The notes under the pieces: generated by a model
The model's database searches: none
What the model was told of the DNA's origin: nothing
The model's input: only the letters and a program-made list of their open reading frames with translations
Made by a program: the position numbers and the translations under genes
NCBI RefSeq assembly: GCF_009600315.1
Contig: NZ_WIWC01000015.1
Coordinates: forward strand, 1-64,000
Origin: Pseudomonas helleri
Lineage (GTDB): Bacteria > Pseudomonadota > Gammaproteobacteria > Pseudomonadales > Pseudomonadaceae
DNA: 64,000 nt
Direction: 5' to 3'
Part shown: piece after piece, positions 18,370 through 28,951 of the stretch
Layout of the letters: each line of letters opens with the position of its first letter
How positions within the stretch are numbered: the first letter of the stretch is position 1

Positions 18370-19668
18370 ATGAATGTTTTGATCATTGGCAGCGGTGGCC
18401 GTGAACACGCACTGGCCTGGAAAGTAGCCCAAGATCCGCGTGTCGCTAAAGTATTCGTGGCTCCCGGCAACGCCGGTACGGCCACTGAAGCCAAGTGCGA
18501 AAACGTCGACATCGACGTTCTGGCCCTTGAACAGCTTGCAGATTTTGCTGAAAAGAACGTGTCACTGACCATCGTTGGGCCTGAAGTGCCGCTGGTTGCT
18601 GGCGTCGTTGATCTGTTCCGCTCACGCGGCCTGGATTGCTTCGGTCCTACCGCTGGCGCAGCCCAGCTGGAAGGCTCCAAAGCGTTCACCAAGGATTTTC
18701 TGGCGCGTCACAAGATCCCGACCGCTGACTATCAGAACTTCACCGAGATTGAACCGGCCCTGGCTTACTTGCAGAAAGTCGGTGCCCCTATCGTGATCAA
18801 GGCTGATGGCCTGGCCGCCGGTAAAGGCGTGATCGTCGCCATGACCCTGGCAGAAGCCGAAGATGCAGTGCGTGACATGCTCGCGGGCAACGCCTTTGGC
18901 GAGGCCGGTTCGCGCGTTGTCATCGAAGAGTTCCTCGACGGTGAAGAAGCCAGCTTTATTGTGATGGTCGACGGTAAAAACGTTCTGCCTATGGCCACCA
19001 GCCAAGACCACAAACGTGTTGGCGACGGCGATACCGGCCCGAACACCGGCGGCATGGGTGCTTACTCCCCTGCCCCCGTGGTCACTGCTGACGTACACCA
19101 GCGCGTGATGGACCTGGTGATTTGGCCAACCGTGCGCGGCATGGCTGAAGAAGGCAACGTCTATACGGGCTTTCTGTACGCAGGCCTGATGATCGACAAA
19201 GCCGGCAACCCGAAAGTAATCGAGTTCAACTGCCGTTTCGGCGATCCGGAAACCCAACCGGTCATGCTGCGTCTGCAATCGAGCCTGGTGTTGCTGATTG
19301 AGGCCGCTCTGGCTCAAGCACTGGACAAGGTCGAAGCACAATGGGATCCACGCCCAAGCCTGGGTATCGTACTGGCTGCTGGCGGCTATCCTGCTGACTA
19401 CGCCAAAGGCGATGTAATCCATGGTCTGGACGCGGCCTCAAAGCTGGAAGGCAAAGTGTTCCATGCGGGCACCGCGCTCAATTCGGCAGGTCAAGTTGTA
19501 ACTGCGGGTGGCCGTGTCTTGTGCGCGACCGCGATGGGCGATACGGTCGAAGCTGCTCAAGAAAAGGCCTACGACCTTGCTAAAGCCATTGATTGGAAGG
19601 GTTGCTTCTACCGACACGACATTGGCTACCGAGCCATTGCACGCGAACGTGGCGAAGCTGAGAAATAA
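18370..19668 (+). CDS. purD: phosphoribosylamine-glycine ligase
   Basis: The 432-residue ATP-grasp enzyme joins glycine to phosphoribosylamine in purine synthesis. Family signatures are MNVLIIGSGGREHALAWK at the N-terminus, the ATP loop IVIKADGLAAGKGVIVA, GPNTGGMGAYSP, and EFNCRFGDPETQPVM with metal ligands. The length is normal. It follows purH with a palindrome in between and precedes retS, matching the usual pseudomonad order. Confidence 0.97.
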   Translation: MNVLIIGSGGREHALAWKVAQDPRVAKVFVAPGNAGTATEAKCENVDIDVLALEQLADFAEKNVSLTIVGPEVPLVAGVVDLFRSRGLDCFGPTAGAAQLEGSKAFTKDFLARHKIPTADYQNFTEIEPALAYLQKVGAPIVIKADGLAAGKGVIVAMTLAEAEDAVRDMLAGNAFGEAGSRVVIEEFLDGEEASFIVMVDGKNVLPMATSQDHKRVGDGDTGPNTGGMGAYSPAPVVTADVHQRVMDLVIWPTVRGMAEEGNVYTGFLYAGLMIDKAGNPKVIEFNCRFGDPETQPVMLRLQSSLVLLIEAALAQALDKVEAQWDPRPSLGIVLAAGGYPADYAKGDVIHGLDAASKLEGKVFHAGTALNSAGQVVTAGGRVLCATAMGDTVEAAQEKAYDLAKAIDWKGCFYRHDIGYRAIARERGEAEK

Positions 19669-19682
19669 CCCCCTCATATGGA

Positions 19683-19709
19683 TAGGCAAGGGTTTTCAAC
19701 TCTTGCCTA
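19683..19709 (+). terminator. weak hairpin after purD
   Basis: TAGGCAAG (19683-19690) and CTTGCCTA (19702-19709) form an 8-bp stem 14 bp after the purD stop. There is no T-run, so termination is uncertain. Confidence 0.4.
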
Positions 19710-19767
19710 AGTATTCCAGCGCCGCGCATAGTGCCCGCCTAGCCTCAATAGACGAAGGGATTTCACC

Positions 19768-22545
19768 GTGCGCTGGCTAAGGATCGCCATAGGTTTGATA
19801 GTCAGTCTTCTGACTGTTTTGCTCTGCTTAATGCCCATGCAGGCTGCTCAAGCCAGTAGTTGGGCAGTCTTCTCGGACCCGGCGGGCGATCTGCAGCTGA
19901 GCGACGTCCGCTCAGCACGATTTGCCAATCAGTTCAGCCCCATTGAACTTGAACACCTCACCGCCGCCAAACCTGGCGAGGCTCTGTGGCTAAGGTACAG
20001 ACTCCAGCCCGACAAGCACGAACAAGTGCTGAGTGTGTTTGCACCTGATCTCTCGCATCTCGACCTGTACGTTCTGGATGATCAAAAAATAATCAGCCAG
20101 GTTAACACCGGTAACACGTTGCCCTTGTCCGCAAAACCGCTGTCCAGCAGCGACTACCTGCTGCCGTTACCACAAAGCAGCAAACCTCTGGATCTTTACC
20201 TGCGCTTGATCTCTGAACACCAATTGCGCCCGCACATTACCCTCAATACCGCAGTCGAACTTGCGGCCAATCAGGGCATGTCCCTGCTGTACGGAATGTT
20301 GCTTGGCTGCGTGGCAATGCTGGTGCTGCATAACCTCATTCGCTTTGCGTTCAGCCGCTCAATGTGCAGCCTGTGGCTCGCACTCTGCGAAGCCTTGCTA
20401 CTGATCAGTTGCACCTTGTTTTTGAACGTTCTGGGGCCCTGGGTTCCTGAGTGGCTTGGCACCCAACCGTCAGGCGCTTACCTGGCTCTGATACTGACGG
20501 CGCCTTGCGGGCTGATGTACACCTACAGCTTTTTCTCGGCCAAGGGCCCGCATGCGCTACACAAACTGTTGTTATTGAACATTTTGATCGTCAGCCTCGG
20601 CTCCCTGCTTTTGCTGTTCATCGACACCCTGCCTTTGAACATTGTGACCTACAGCATGATCGGTCTAACCAGCTTGAGCATTCTGCTGGTATCGGCCTAT
20701 CACTGGCATCAGGGATACCGCCCTGCGCGCCTGTTCGTGGTTGCCATGGTTATATTCAACATTGGCACCCTGATGATGCTGCCTGCATTGCTGGGCCTGA
20801 CTTTGATCGCCCCGCAAGAACTGATTCTGGTACTGCTGGTGATTGTTTGTATCAGTGGCCTGTTGATGAGCATTGCGTTAAACGAACGCCATTACAGCAT
20901 CGCCGAAGATCAATTCAGCATTAGCCGCGATCTGGCCGCCAGTAATGCTGAAGTGAACGCCAAAGCCGAGTTTCTGGCCAAGATCAGCCACGAAATCCGC
21001 ACGCCCATGAACGGTGTGCTCGGGATGACCGAACTCCTGCTGGGGACTCCCCTGTCCGTTAAACAGCGCGACTATGTCCAAACCATCCACAGTGCGGGCA
21101 ACGAACTACTGACCCTGATCAACGAAATCCTCGACATTTCAAAACTGGAATCAGGACAAATCGAATTAGACGACGTGCAGTTCGATCTCAATGCGCTGAT
21201 CGAAGACTGCTTGAGTATTTTCCGCACCAAAGCAGAACAGCAGAACATCGAGCTCATCAGTTTCATTCAGCCCCAAGTGCCTCGGGTCATTAGCGGTGAC
21301 CCCACGCGCTTGCGTCAGACCCTGCTCAGCCTGCTCGAAAGCGCTCTGAAGAAGACCGAAGATGGCGAAATTCTGATCGTCGTCGCGCTGGAGGAACGCT
21401 CAGGGCCGCCTCGTCTGCGCATCGCGATACAGGATTCCGGCCAACCTATTGATGAGCGGGAGCGTGAAGCCCTGTTGAATGCTGAACTGCACAGCAAGAA
21501 CTTTCTGGCCGCCACCCGACTTGGCGGCCATTTGGGGCTGGTTATTGCCCGTCAACTGATCATGCTGATGGGGGGCGAGTTCGGCATCAAGACCGGCCAG
21601 AATAAAGGCACCAACCTGTGGCTGACGTTGCCCCTGGACCCACAGCATCTGGAACACCCGACTTCAGATCTGGACAGTCCGCTCAAGGGTGCCAGAGTAC
21701 TGGTGGTGGACGACAACGACACCTGCCGCAAAGTGCTGGTGCAACAATGCACCGCATGGGGCCTGAATGTTAACGCGGCCGCCTCGGGCAAAGAGGCATT
21801 GGCCTTGTTACGCACTAAAGCCCACCTGAGAGACTACTTTGACATTGTGCTGCTGGATCAGAATATGCCTGGCATGACCGGCATGCAACTGGCAGCCAAG
21901 ATCAAGGAAGACCCGAGCCTGAATCACGACATCTTGCTGGTCATGCTGACAGGCATCAGCAATGCACCCAGCAAGATCATTGCGCGCAATTGCGGCATCA
22001 AACGAATTCTGGCCAAGCCAGTAGCGGGCTACACGCTAAAGACCACCCTTGCCGATGAGTTGACTCAGCGCAACAAGGGCAATCCAGCGGCGCAAACTGT
22101 CGCCAATGGGCCCGCTGCACCTGTTACGGTCCCTGACGACTTCCGGATTTTAGTGGCCGAAGACAACAGTATTTCAACTAAAGTCATTCGCGGCATGCTG
22201 GGCAAGCTAAACCTGCAACCCGATACTGCCAGCAATGGCGAAGAGGCCCTGAGGGCCATGAAAGCCCAACGTTACGATCTGGTCTTAATGGACTGTGAAA
22301 TGCCCGTGCTGGACGGTTTTTCAGCCACTGAACAAATGCGCGCCTGGGAAGTCAGCAATCAGCGAGTCCGCACGCCTGTGGTCGCGCTCACGGCTCACAT
22401 TCTGGCCGAACATAAGGAACGGGCTCGTCAGGCAGGCATGGATGGGCACATGTCCAAGCCGGTAGAACTGTCACAATTGCGTGAGTTGGTTGAGTATTGG
22501 GTGGCCCAACGTGCGCTGCGTCAGCACAAAGAATCCACTTCCTAG
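19768..22545 (+). CDS. retS: hybrid sensor kinase RetS
   Basis: The 925-residue inner-membrane protein has a signal-like N-terminus and a periplasmic 7TMR-DISM sensor (about 30-165). Seven membrane helices (about 180-370) follow, then a dimerisation domain with H408 ([10 protein letters not shown]), an ATP-binding domain, and two receiver domains with D697 ([10 protein letters not shown]) and D842 ([10 protein letters not shown]). The placement after purD matches PA4856, retS. RetS is known to bind the GacS kinase and block Gac/Rsm signalling, shifting cells from chronic to acute behaviour. The ATP-binding domain is degenerate: Ser525 stands where the N-box asparagine is expected, and DSGQP (556-560) replaces DxGxG. 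This fits a role through protein contact rather than kinase activity. Confidence 0.92.
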   Translation: MRWLRIAIGLIVSLLTVLLCLMPMQAAQASSWAVFSDPAGDLQLSDVRSARFANQFSPIELEHLTAAKPGEALWLRYRLQPDKHEQVLSVFAPDLSHLDLYVLDDQKIISQVNTGNTLPLSAKPLSSSDYLLPLPQSSKPLDLYLRLISEHQLRPHITLNTAVELAANQGMSLLYGMLLGCVAMLVLHNLIRFAFSRSMCSLWLALCEALLLISCTLFLNVLGPWVPEWLGTQPSGAYLALILTAPCGLMYTYSFFSAKGPHALHKLLLLNILIVSLGSLLLLFIDTLPLNIVTYSMIGLTSLSILLVSAYHWHQGYRPARLFVVAMVIFNIGTLMMLPALLGLTLIAPQELILVLLVIVCISGLLMSIALNERHYSIAEDQFSISRDLAASNAEVNAKAEFLAKISHEIRTPMNGVLGMTELLLGTPLSVKQRDYVQTIHSAGNELLTLINEILDISKLESGQIELDDVQFDLNALIEDCLSIFRTKAEQQNIELISFIQPQVPRVISGDPTRLRQTLLSLLESALKKTEDGEILIVVALEERSGPPRLRIAIQDSGQPIDEREREALLNAELHSKNFLAATRLGGHLGLVIARQLIMLMGGEFGIKTGQNKGTNLWLTLPLDPQHLEHPTSDLDSPLKGARVLVVDDNDTCRKVLVQQCTAWGLNVNAAASGKEALALLRTKAHLRDYFDIVLLDQNMPGMTGMQLAAKIKEDPSLNHDILLVMLTGISNAPSKIIARNCGIKRILAKPVAGYTLKTTLADELTQRNKGNPAAQTVANGPAAPVTVPDDFRILVAEDNSISTKVIRGMLGKLNLQPDTASNGEEALRAMKAQRYDLVLMDCEMPVLDGFSATEQMRAWEVSNQRVRTPVVALTAHILAEHKERARQAGMDGHMSKPVELSQLRELVEYWVAQRALRQHKESTS

Positions 22546-22631
22546 TGTCTGTAGAGAGCGAGGCATAAGGCCGACAGAGTACGTTTGGCCTGATAGACTT
22601 TCGTCGCCTTCCTTCAATGTGAGCTCAAACC

Positions 22632-23228
22632 ATGCTCCATGTGTTGTTCAGTGTGTACTTGAAGATGCTGGTGCTTTACAGCCCATTCTTCGTGCTTTCA
22701 TGTTTTATCAGCCTGACCAGAGGCTACTCGCGTAAAGAGCGTCGGCATCTGGCATGGAAAGTAGCGCTGGCAACGTTAGTCTCCAGTGTATTGCTCTATC
22801 TGTTCGGGCGGGTCATTTTCAGCGTATTTGGCATCACCGTGGACGCCTTTCGAATTGGCGCTGGCAGTGTGTTGTTCATTTCAGCGCTGGGCATGGCTCA
22901 AGGTAAATCGGCGGTACAAATCGATAACGTCAATCAAGACGTCACCATCGTTCCTCTTACGATCCCGTTGACCGTCGGCCCGGGGACTATTGGTGCACTT
23001 CTGGTGATGGGCATTAGCCAGCCACACTGGGACGATAAACTGATGGCGATTATCAGCATTGCCCTCGCGAGCCTGACAGTAGGAGTAGTGCTTTACCTGT
23101 CTAACCGTATTGAGCGCATTCTTGGTGAGCAGGGCTTACAAATAGTCAGCCGCTTGATGGGCCTGTTTGTCTGCGCTCTGGCAGCACAAATTATTTTCAC
23201 CGGGATCAGGGGATATATGGTGCCTTGA
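22632..23228 (+). CDS. MarC family integral membrane protein
   Basis: The 198-residue protein is almost all hydrophobic, with six predicted helices. Segments such as LYSPFFVLSCFISLTRGYSR and VPLTIPLTVGPGTIGALLVM match the MarC/NAAT family. The function is unknown; a former link to multidrug resistance in E. coli was not upheld. It follows retS as in other pseudomonads and is closed by a terminator, which marks the end of the conserved block before the accessory region. Confidence 0.9.
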   Translation: MLHVLFSVYLKMLVLYSPFFVLSCFISLTRGYSRKERRHLAWKVALATLVSSVLLYLFGRVIFSVFGITVDAFRIGAGSVLFISALGMAQGKSAVQIDNVNQDVTIVPLTIPLTVGPGTIGALLVMGISQPHWDDKLMAIISIALASLTVGVVLYLSNRIERILGEQGLQIVSRLMGLFVCALAAQIIFTGIRGYMVP

Positions 23229-23285
23229 TCCGCGCCTTGCAGTGTCGAGTCGGCACACCGCGCGCGCAGGGCTTTTAGCCAAAAG

Positions 23286-23309
23286 ACAATGGCCCGCCAG
23301 GGCCATTGT
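23286..23309. terminator. bidirectional hairpin between marC and the paralogue array
   Basis: ACAATGGCCC (23286-23295) and GGGCCATTGT (23300-23309) are a perfect 10-bp stem with a GCCA loop, followed by TAATTTTTAATT. It lies between the convergent marC and the first minus-strand unknown gene. Confidence 0.85.
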
Positions 23310-23335
23310 TAATTTTTAATTGTTAAAAACACCGT

Positions 23336-23947
23336 TTAAATGTCAATAACGCTAATCATGTGTGCAGCCGCCTGACGTATTGCCTCGTATACCTGCGCTC
23401 GATGCCTGGCATAGATCGTCCTGTTCAACACAAAAGCACCGCCTTTAGCGTTCAAGTACACATCATGAGTACGTCCTCTTGCCCGCACCCTCTGGCAGCT
23501 CAGTGCTAAACCGCAAACAAACACGATCACATGCCCTTCTCGTGTCTTCTCACAAGGCACACATTGATAATGACGCGTCTGTGCGTTCTCTACCGGATGA
23601 CGAAGATAGTTCAACGCGTCCTGCCTGATGGGCATTGCATCAAAAACTTCCCCCAATGACTGTGCGAGCCCTTGAGTGCTCTGGACGCCTGAAATTTCAA
23701 CGGCATACTCCTCAACCTGACGAATATCGAGAACCAGTAAGGGCCGGTCAACGATATACGATTGCAGATTGAACCCGAGGGTCAGCAACGTACTTTGATA
23801 ATGCGAAAGCCATGCGAACCCTTCAAACCCGCCGCTATCAGCACGCATCTCGGCATAGAGCAGACAGTCTTGAATATCTTGTTTATCTTCACCCGACAGG
23901 CCGCTCACGAATGAGACCCACGTCGCCCCTACTTTTATTGCATCCAT
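23336..23947 (-). CDS. unknown protein, tandem paralogue C
   Basis: I do not recognise this 203-residue protein. It shares a plan with the next two genes. An N-terminal block reads WVSFVSGLSGEDKQDIQDCLLYAE. A central PC-x-T stretch (CVPCEKTREGHVIVFVCGLA) is followed by a C-terminal NRTIYARHRAQVYEAIRQ helix. No signal peptide or membrane segment is seen. The ATG at 23947 has GGAG six bases upstream; a GTG four codons earlier is less likely. It is last of three genes read on the minus strand and separated by 26 and 24 bp, so probably one operon. Base composition is more AT-rich than the flanking housekeeping genes. Confidence 0.7.
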   Translation of the reverse strand: MDAIKVGATWVSFVSGLSGEDKQDIQDCLLYAEMRADSGGFEGFAWLSHYQSTLLTLGFNLQSYIVDRPLLVLDIRQVEEYAVEISGVQSTQGLAQSLGEVFDAMPIRQDALNYLRHPVENAQTRHYQCVPCEKTREGHVIVFVCGLALSCQRVRARGRTHDVYLNAKGGAFVLNRTIYARHRAQVYEAIRQAAAHMISVIDI

Positions 23948-23973
23948 GTAATGCTCCACCCTTTAAACGTTAT

Positions 23974-24705
23974 CTATTCCACCGGTAACGCGGTTGAGGG
24001 GGAAACACTCCAGGGCATGACCAAGTCCGTCCGTTTATGGGTGAGCTTGTCGTTTATTGTGTCCCTCAAGTGTCTGTACACCGACTCATTGAGGCTATAG
24101 GTGTCACCCTGCACATCTACGCTGGTGTCAGGCGCAATAAGAACACTCTGGTTCAAGAAGTCCTCTGTCAGCACGGCGCGTGTAGAAAAACGCAACATCA
24201 ACGTATGCAATAGCCAGTCTGAGTCGATCAGCGCCAACTTAATACACACCACCGACTCCTCGATAGCGGAGCAGTCGGGTGTTGAATCCTTCACCGGCTG
24301 AACACGACGTACAACATGCTCACGCCATACCTTTCGGGCCTTATCTGTGGGGGCAGAGAGTTGAAGATTTGAGGCCATATTTGAGAACGCGACACCAATC
24401 CGGAATTCAAATAGTCGGGCACTTTCACTCATCAACACATTGACGACATCCAACGTCTGAGCACCCTGTTGCTCGTTATACGATTGATGGAGTGTCGTCC
24501 ATGACAAATCTGTCAGTACTGACTCATAAGCGTTTTCTCGCTCGGCGTATTGAGAGGCTAACGGAAATTTGAAACGGGCACTCAATTGCGCCAATAATAA
24601 CGAACTGACGACGTCAGCTTGCCTCTGCAATGGAATCGCCACATCGGGCAAAGACGCTATGATTATTCCAGCATTAACTCTCATGTTTTCAGGAGCGATA
24701 GTCAT
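23974..24705 (-). CDS. unknown protein, tandem paralogue B
   Basis: This is the middle of the three related unknown proteins (243 residues). It is the most diverged: IIIASLPDVAIPLQRQADVV takes the place of the SFVGGL block. VVCIKLALIDSDWLLHTLML and the C-terminal SLNESVYRHLRDTINDKLTH align with the other two. No signal peptide or catalytic motif is evident. AAGGGA lies seven bases before the ATG. Confidence 0.7.
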   Translation of the reverse strand: MTIAPENMRVNAGIIIASLPDVAIPLQRQADVVSSLLLAQLSARFKFPLASQYAERENAYESVLTDLSWTTLHQSYNEQQGAQTLDVVNVLMSESARLFEFRIGVAFSNMASNLQLSAPTDKARKVWREHVVRRVQPVKDSTPDCSAIEESVVCIKLALIDSDWLLHTLMLRFSTRAVLTEDFLNQSVLIAPDTSVDVQGDTYSLNESVYRHLRDTINDKLTHKRTDLVMPWSVSPSTALPVE

Positions 24706-24729
24706 GCACTAATCCCTTAGAAGCCCGAA

Positions 24730-25521
24730 TTAAATTTCGATTCTTTCGATACGCTTTTTAGTCGTGTATGCCAATTTATCGCTGATGCTCTGACGAACGC
24801 CCGCATAGACTTTTTGGTTAAGCGTGGTGTTATTGGCCCCTGCATATAAACGGACGCTGTTACTGCTCCACTCCCAAAAAAGCACCTTGGTTATGCGTTT
24901 AGGTGAAGTTATATGGAAGGCCGATTTGATCATTACCACTTCACCATCCACCGTACCAATGCACGGCAAGATTTGAAAGTCGGCGCTCTCATTGCCACTC
25001 TCCTCGTTTTCAAACAGCGCCAGCGCTTTGGGGTTTTTTTGCAACGCCTTGAAGACCACGGCAACAATATCAAGCAAGACTTTATTGACGCCGATTACGC
25101 TAGATATGATTTCCAGCGCCACTTGATCCATGGTGAACTTTTGCTTTAATCCAGTGACCTCCTTTATAGAGTTATTAGTTGCTCCCCATCCACACAACGT
25201 CAGCACATCACTGTAAAAATCAAACCGCTCTTGTCTACGCTTTTTATCAGGAAAGGCCTTGTCCGTTGCCAATTGGGCAAATAACACACAATCCTGTACG
25301 TCCTGCTTCTGTTGAGGGGTCAAGCCACCCACAAAGGAAAGTACACTATTACCCGTCACCAACGCACTTTCACCTTTCTCGCTTTGATGAGTGTCTGCTG
25401 TACCTCTCAAAGACTGAATCCGCCATTGTGAACGGGTGGTCACATCGGACAGCTCCATACTTTCAATTGCTGCAATTCGTTCTTCATTACTAAGTTCGGC
25501 GCCAGTCATTTCAATAGTCAT
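24730..25521 (-). CDS. unknown protein, tandem paralogue A
   Basis: This is the first gene of the array (263 residues from MTIEMTGAELSNEER). It has an extra N-terminal region of about 55 residues. Then come SVLSFVGGLTPQQKQDVQDC, a central LPCIGTVDGEVVMIKSAF and the shared ending LNQKVYAGVRQSISDKLAYT. The QDVQDC/QDIQDC and VYxxxRxxIxDK motifs define the family. I start at 25521, where GGAG sits seven bases upstream. A 411-bp AT-rich gap upstream must contain the promoter. No function can be assigned. Confidence 0.7.
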   Translation of the reverse strand: MTIEMTGAELSNEERIAAIESMELSDVTTRSQWRIQSLRGTADTHQSEKGESALVTGNSVLSFVGGLTPQQKQDVQDCVLFAQLATDKAFPDKKRRQERFDFYSDVLTLCGWGATNNSIKEVTGLKQKFTMDQVALEIISSVIGVNKVLLDIVAVVFKALQKNPKALALFENEESGNESADFQILPCIGTVDGEVVMIKSAFHITSPKRITKVLFWEWSSNSVRLYAGANNTTLNQKVYAGVRQSISDKLAYTTKKRIERIEI

Positions 25522-25932
25522 ATCAAAACTCCACAGTTTTCGGATCAATATCAGCATCCATCGTCACCCGCCCATTGCGAGTAAAAGAAACACTAGATAA
25601 TTATTCCGCAACCTTCCACTGCCCTTCTCAATCACTGACAACCATATAAAGTTACAGTTAAAACTTGATCAACCCAATCAAAACAGCCCAATTTTAAAAA
25701 AACAGTTACTTATCAACACTGCACTGACAAGATCACACCGCGCGCCAAATATAACTGAATGTATATAAAGAACATGAACATAAATTCTCGCCAAACAATA
25801 CCCTTCAACCCCACGGGAAAAATTACATTTCTACATGCGAGGAAGATTTATCTGACGAAATTCAAATAAGGATACGGCGAACATTAGCAACTTGGGCTAT
25901 GAAATGGCCCCATTGCGGAGCCATTCTTTCAA
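25522..25932. other. AT-rich intergenic gap, 411 bp
   Basis: This stretch between the array (minus strand) and the cobJ 3' end is far richer in A and T than its surroundings, with runs such as TTTTAAAAAAACAG. It holds no ORF that looks coding. It should contain the promoter for the unknown array, which reads leftward from here. AT-rich DNA of this kind often marks acquired segments silenced by H-NS-like proteins (MvaT in Pseudomonas); that link is inference. Confidence 0.5.
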
Positions 25933-27597
25933 TCAGGGTTTTTCACCGTACCAACGCGGCGTGTACACCCAGTCACGGCCATCGGCACGCGGGAAGGTGC
26001 AGGTGGTCGATGAACCAATCAATACCATAGTGCGCATATCGACTTGTTCCGGTGTTAACTCACCCAGTGTGGTCACGCGCAACGTCTGGCCCGGACGGCC
26101 AATATCGCGCCCCAGCACCACTGGCGTAGACGGCGTGCGGTGCCGGGCGACGATTTCCAGCGCAACACCCAATTGCCACGGACGCGATCGCGAGATGGGG
26201 TTGTAGAACGCCAACGCCAGATCCGCTTCTGCGGCCAGATCGAGGCGTTTTTCGATAATGCTCCACGGCTTGAGATTGTCTGACAGCGACATCACACAAA
26301 AATCGTGCCCCAACGGCGCACCCGCCTGAGCGGCAGTCGCCAGGGAAGCAGAAACGCCCGGCAGCATTTCCAGATCAACACTGTGCCATTGCGGGTTATC
26401 GGATTCATGCAAGGCTTCCAGCACGGCGGCTGCCATAGCGAAAACCCCAGGATCACCCGACGACACCACCACCACCGAACGCCCCATAGCCGCCAGTTCG
26501 AAGGCATGTCGCGCCCGCTGCATCTCTTCGCGGTTGTCCGTACAATGCATCACTTGATCATCGCGAAACGGGCCAGCCATGCGCACATAGGTCTCGTAGC
26601 CGAGAATGTCATTAGCCCGGGCCAGCTCGGCCTTGACCGCAGGCACCATTAATTCGGCAGCACCGGGGCCAAGGCCAATCACCGCCAGACGGCCCCGGGC
26701 ACGGCCAATCTGCTGGACATCCACGGGCACGGATGCGACGCCAATGGCAAGGCTGCCACTTGCTTCACGCCATGCCACAGGCAGCTGCTCATCGGCCCCC
26801 ACAAAACGTAACGGCACACCCAACTCGGCAGCCACTTCACGCAGCGCCACATTGGCCATCAGCGTATCGACGGCCACCACGCACGCTAACGACTGCCAAG
26901 CCAGATGCGCCGCCTGCAGAGCCTCGCGAATGGTGGATGCCAAAACAAGCTCGTTGACCTTCACCAACACCGTGCGCGGGTAAATAAGCAGTTCGTTTGC
27001 CGCGGGTTCACGGGTCGCACTGCTGACACAAATGGCCAGTCGTGCCTGCGGATTTTCAGGCAACTGTGCACGCGCCAACCACGGCGCATCACCTTCAATG
27101 CGTACTGGCTCACCGGCCAGCAGGTCTGAAACAAACCGTTTGCCCACCTCCAGATCGCCGAGAGCATAACCGCTGGGAGGATTGAGCAAACAGGTGCCAA
27201 AGCGCAACTCACCACTGGTGGTGATCGCTGGCGTAACTCCCAGTGCTGCGGCAATTTCGCGGGCCAGGTCATTGACCCCACCCAAGCCACCGAGCAAAGA
27301 CACCACTGCGCTTGCGTCTTCTGCCACGGCCAGAACAGGCGGTTCGGCGCCCTTTTCCAACAGCAACGGGGCCAACGTGCGAATCACAATGCCGGCCGCG
27401 CATAACGCGATGATCGGCGTGTCTTGCTGATACAACTGACGCAACGTGGCAGCAAAATCGCTATACGTTTTGTCAGCGCCTTCAACACGGTGCTCAAGCC
27501 CATGGATCAACGCGTTTGGATAACGCTGTTGAATACGCTGGGCGGTGATCAGGCTGCCATTGCCCAAAATGACAATGGCCGGCGCAGCACGGCTCAT
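25933..27597 (-). CDS. cobJ: CbiG-CobJ fusion, precorrin-3B C17-methyltransferase
   Basis: The 554-residue protein joins two cobalamin enzymes. Residues about 1-300 are CbiG-like: an N-terminal part with [16 protein letters not shown] and a C-terminal CobE/CbiG part with [20 protein letters not shown]. From about 300 on ([20 protein letters not shown]) a SAM-dependent tetrapyrrole methylase follows, with [18 protein letters not shown] and [16 protein letters not shown]. CobJ methylates C17 and contracts the corrin ring. The ATG at 27597 overlaps the cobI TGA, so translation is coupled. It is last in the minus-strand unit cobG-cobH-cobI-cobJ. Confidence 0.92.
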   Translation of the reverse strand: MSRAAPAIVILGNGSLITAQRIQQRYPNALIHGLEHRVEGADKTYSDFAATLRQLYQQDTPIIALCAAGIVIRTLAPLLLEKGAEPPVLAVAEDASAVVSLLGGLGGVNDLAREIAAALGVTPAITTSGELRFGTCLLNPPSGYALGDLEVGKRFVSDLLAGEPVRIEGDAPWLARAQLPENPQARLAICVSSATREPAANELLIYPRTVLVKVNELVLASTIREALQAAHLAWQSLACVVAVDTLMANVALREVAAELGVPLRFVGADEQLPVAWREASGSLAIGVASVPVDVQQIGRARGRLAVIGLGPGAAELMVPAVKAELARANDILGYETYVRMAGPFRDDQVMHCTDNREEMQRARHAFELAAMGRSVVVVSSGDPGVFAMAAAVLEALHESDNPQWHSVDLEMLPGVSASLATAAQAGAPLGHDFCVMSLSDNLKPWSIIEKRLDLAAEADLALAFYNPISRSRPWQLGVALEIVARHRTPSTPVVLGRDIGRPGQTLRVTTLGELTPEQVDMRTMVLIGSSTTCTFPRADGRDWVYTPRWYGEKP

Positions 27598-28328
27598 CCT
27601 TGCCACCGTTCGCCGGGCACGATAATCAGCGAGAAATACGGCGACGACATGGGTTCAACCTCGTTGAACGGGACGATTTTCTGATTGCTCATGGTGGCGC
27701 GTTCCACATACAACGCGCGCTCGGCCAGGCCCAATTCGGTCAGCACTTCGCGCACTTTGTGAAAGTTGCGGCCCAATTTCATGATCACTGCGGCGTCCGC
27801 ATCGGCCAGACGGCGCTTGAGCTCATCGTGTGGCAAAACACCCGATAGCACCGAAAGGCTCTGGTTGCGATAGACCAAGGGCACACCCAGCACGGAAGCG
27901 CCGCCCAGCATTGAGCACACGCCTGGCACGACTTGCGCCTCAAAGCGCTGCGCCAGACGGTCGTGCAAATACATGTAAGAACCGTAAAAGAACGGGTCGC
28001 CTTCGCAAATCACCGCCACATCACGCCCGGCCTGTAGGTGTGCCGCCACGTCTTGCGCCGCCTGATCGTAGAAGTCGCTAATGACTTGTTCGTACGACAG
28101 CGGTTCGGGCAGCACTTCGGTGGTCACTGGATACACCAGTGGCATCAAGTTCTGTGCGTCCTGCAAATGCGCTTCAATGATGCCGAAAGCGTTGCCTTTT
28201 TTGCCTTTGGCAACGAAATACGCCACCACCGGCGATTCACGCAGCAAGCGCAACGCTTTAACGGTAATCAGCTCCGGGTCACCGGGGCCGACACCCAGGC
28301 CAATCAAACGTCCTGGCTGGGTCATCAT
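27594..28328 (-). CDS. cobI: precorrin-2 C20-methyltransferase
   Basis: The 244-residue SAM-dependent tetrapyrrole methylase adds the C20 methyl to precorrin-2. Landmarks are [50 protein letters not shown] and [12 protein letters not shown]. It overlaps cobH upstream (ATGATGA, two adjacent ATGs at 28328 and 28325) and cobJ downstream, which indicates tight operon structure. Confidence 0.95.
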   Translation of the reverse strand: MMTQPGRLIGLGVGPGDPELITVKALRLLRESPVVAYFVAKGKKGNAFGIIEAHLQDAQNLMPLVYPVTTEVLPEPLSYEQVISDFYDQAAQDVAAHLQAGRDVAVICEGDPFFYGSYMYLHDRLAQRFEAQVVPGVCSMLGGASVLGVPLVYRNQSLSVLSGVLPHDELKRRLADADAAVIMKLGRNFHKVREVLTELGLAERALYVERATMSNQKIVPFNEVEPMSSPYFSLIIVPGERWQG

Positions 28329-28951
28329 TCGATCTCCGTGGCCAAGGCATTGACGGCGGCAGCCGCCATGGCGCTGCCGCCACGACGACCTTGCATGATC
28401 ACAAACGGCACACCACGGCTATCAGCCGCCAGCATCGCCTTGGACTCGGCAGCCCCGACAAAGCCTACCGGGAACCCCAGAATCAAGGCCGGTTTCGGCG
28501 CCCCTGCGTCGATCATTTCCAGCAGGTAGAACAAGGCCGTTGGCGCATTACCAATCACCACGACACTGCCTTCCAGGTACGGACGCCACAGCTCAAGCGC
28601 CACCGCCGAGCGGGTATTGCCCTTGTCCAGTGCCAACTGCGGCACGCCTTCTTCACGCAGGGTACAAATCACCGGGTTGTTGGCCGGCAAGCGTGTGCGG
28701 GTGACCCCTTCGCTGACCATCCGCGCATCGCACAAAATGGCAGCACCCGCCGCCAGCGCATCACGCCCAGCTTTGCCTGCACCCGGTGAAAAACGCAGGT
28801 CTTCGATAGCGTCCACCATGCCGCAGGCGTGAATCACGCGCACCGCGAGTTTTTCCAGATCTGCCGGAATGCTGTCGAGGTTAGCTTCGGCACGAATAAT
28901 GGCGAACGAGTTGCGATAGATCTCTTGACCGTCGCGGATGTAATCAATCAT
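28325..28951 (-). CDS. cobH: precorrin-8X methylmutase
   Basis: The 208-residue enzyme moves a methyl group from C11 to C12 to form hydrogenobyrinate. [20 protein letters not shown] is the usual start. The catalytic histidine lies in [12 protein letters not shown], and [13 protein letters not shown] is the conserved C-terminal motif. I take the ATG at 28951; upstream in-frame codons run into cobG. It overlaps cobG by eight bases and cobI by four. Confidence 0.95.
   Translation of the reverse strand: MIDYIRDGQEIYRNSFAIIRAEANLDSIPADLEKLAVRVIHACGMVDAIEDLRFSPGAGKAGRDALAAGAAILCDARMVSEGVTRTRLPANNPVICTLREEGVPQLALDKGNTRSAVALELWRPYLEGSVVVIGNAPTALFYLLEMIDAGAPKPALILGFPVGFVGAAESKAMLAADSRGVPFVIMQGRRGGSAMAAAAVNALATEIE

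Noticed and set aside
25660..25690. TTGAT...ATCAA pair resembling an Anr/FNR box
   Set aside because: The spacer is seven bases rather than the required four.
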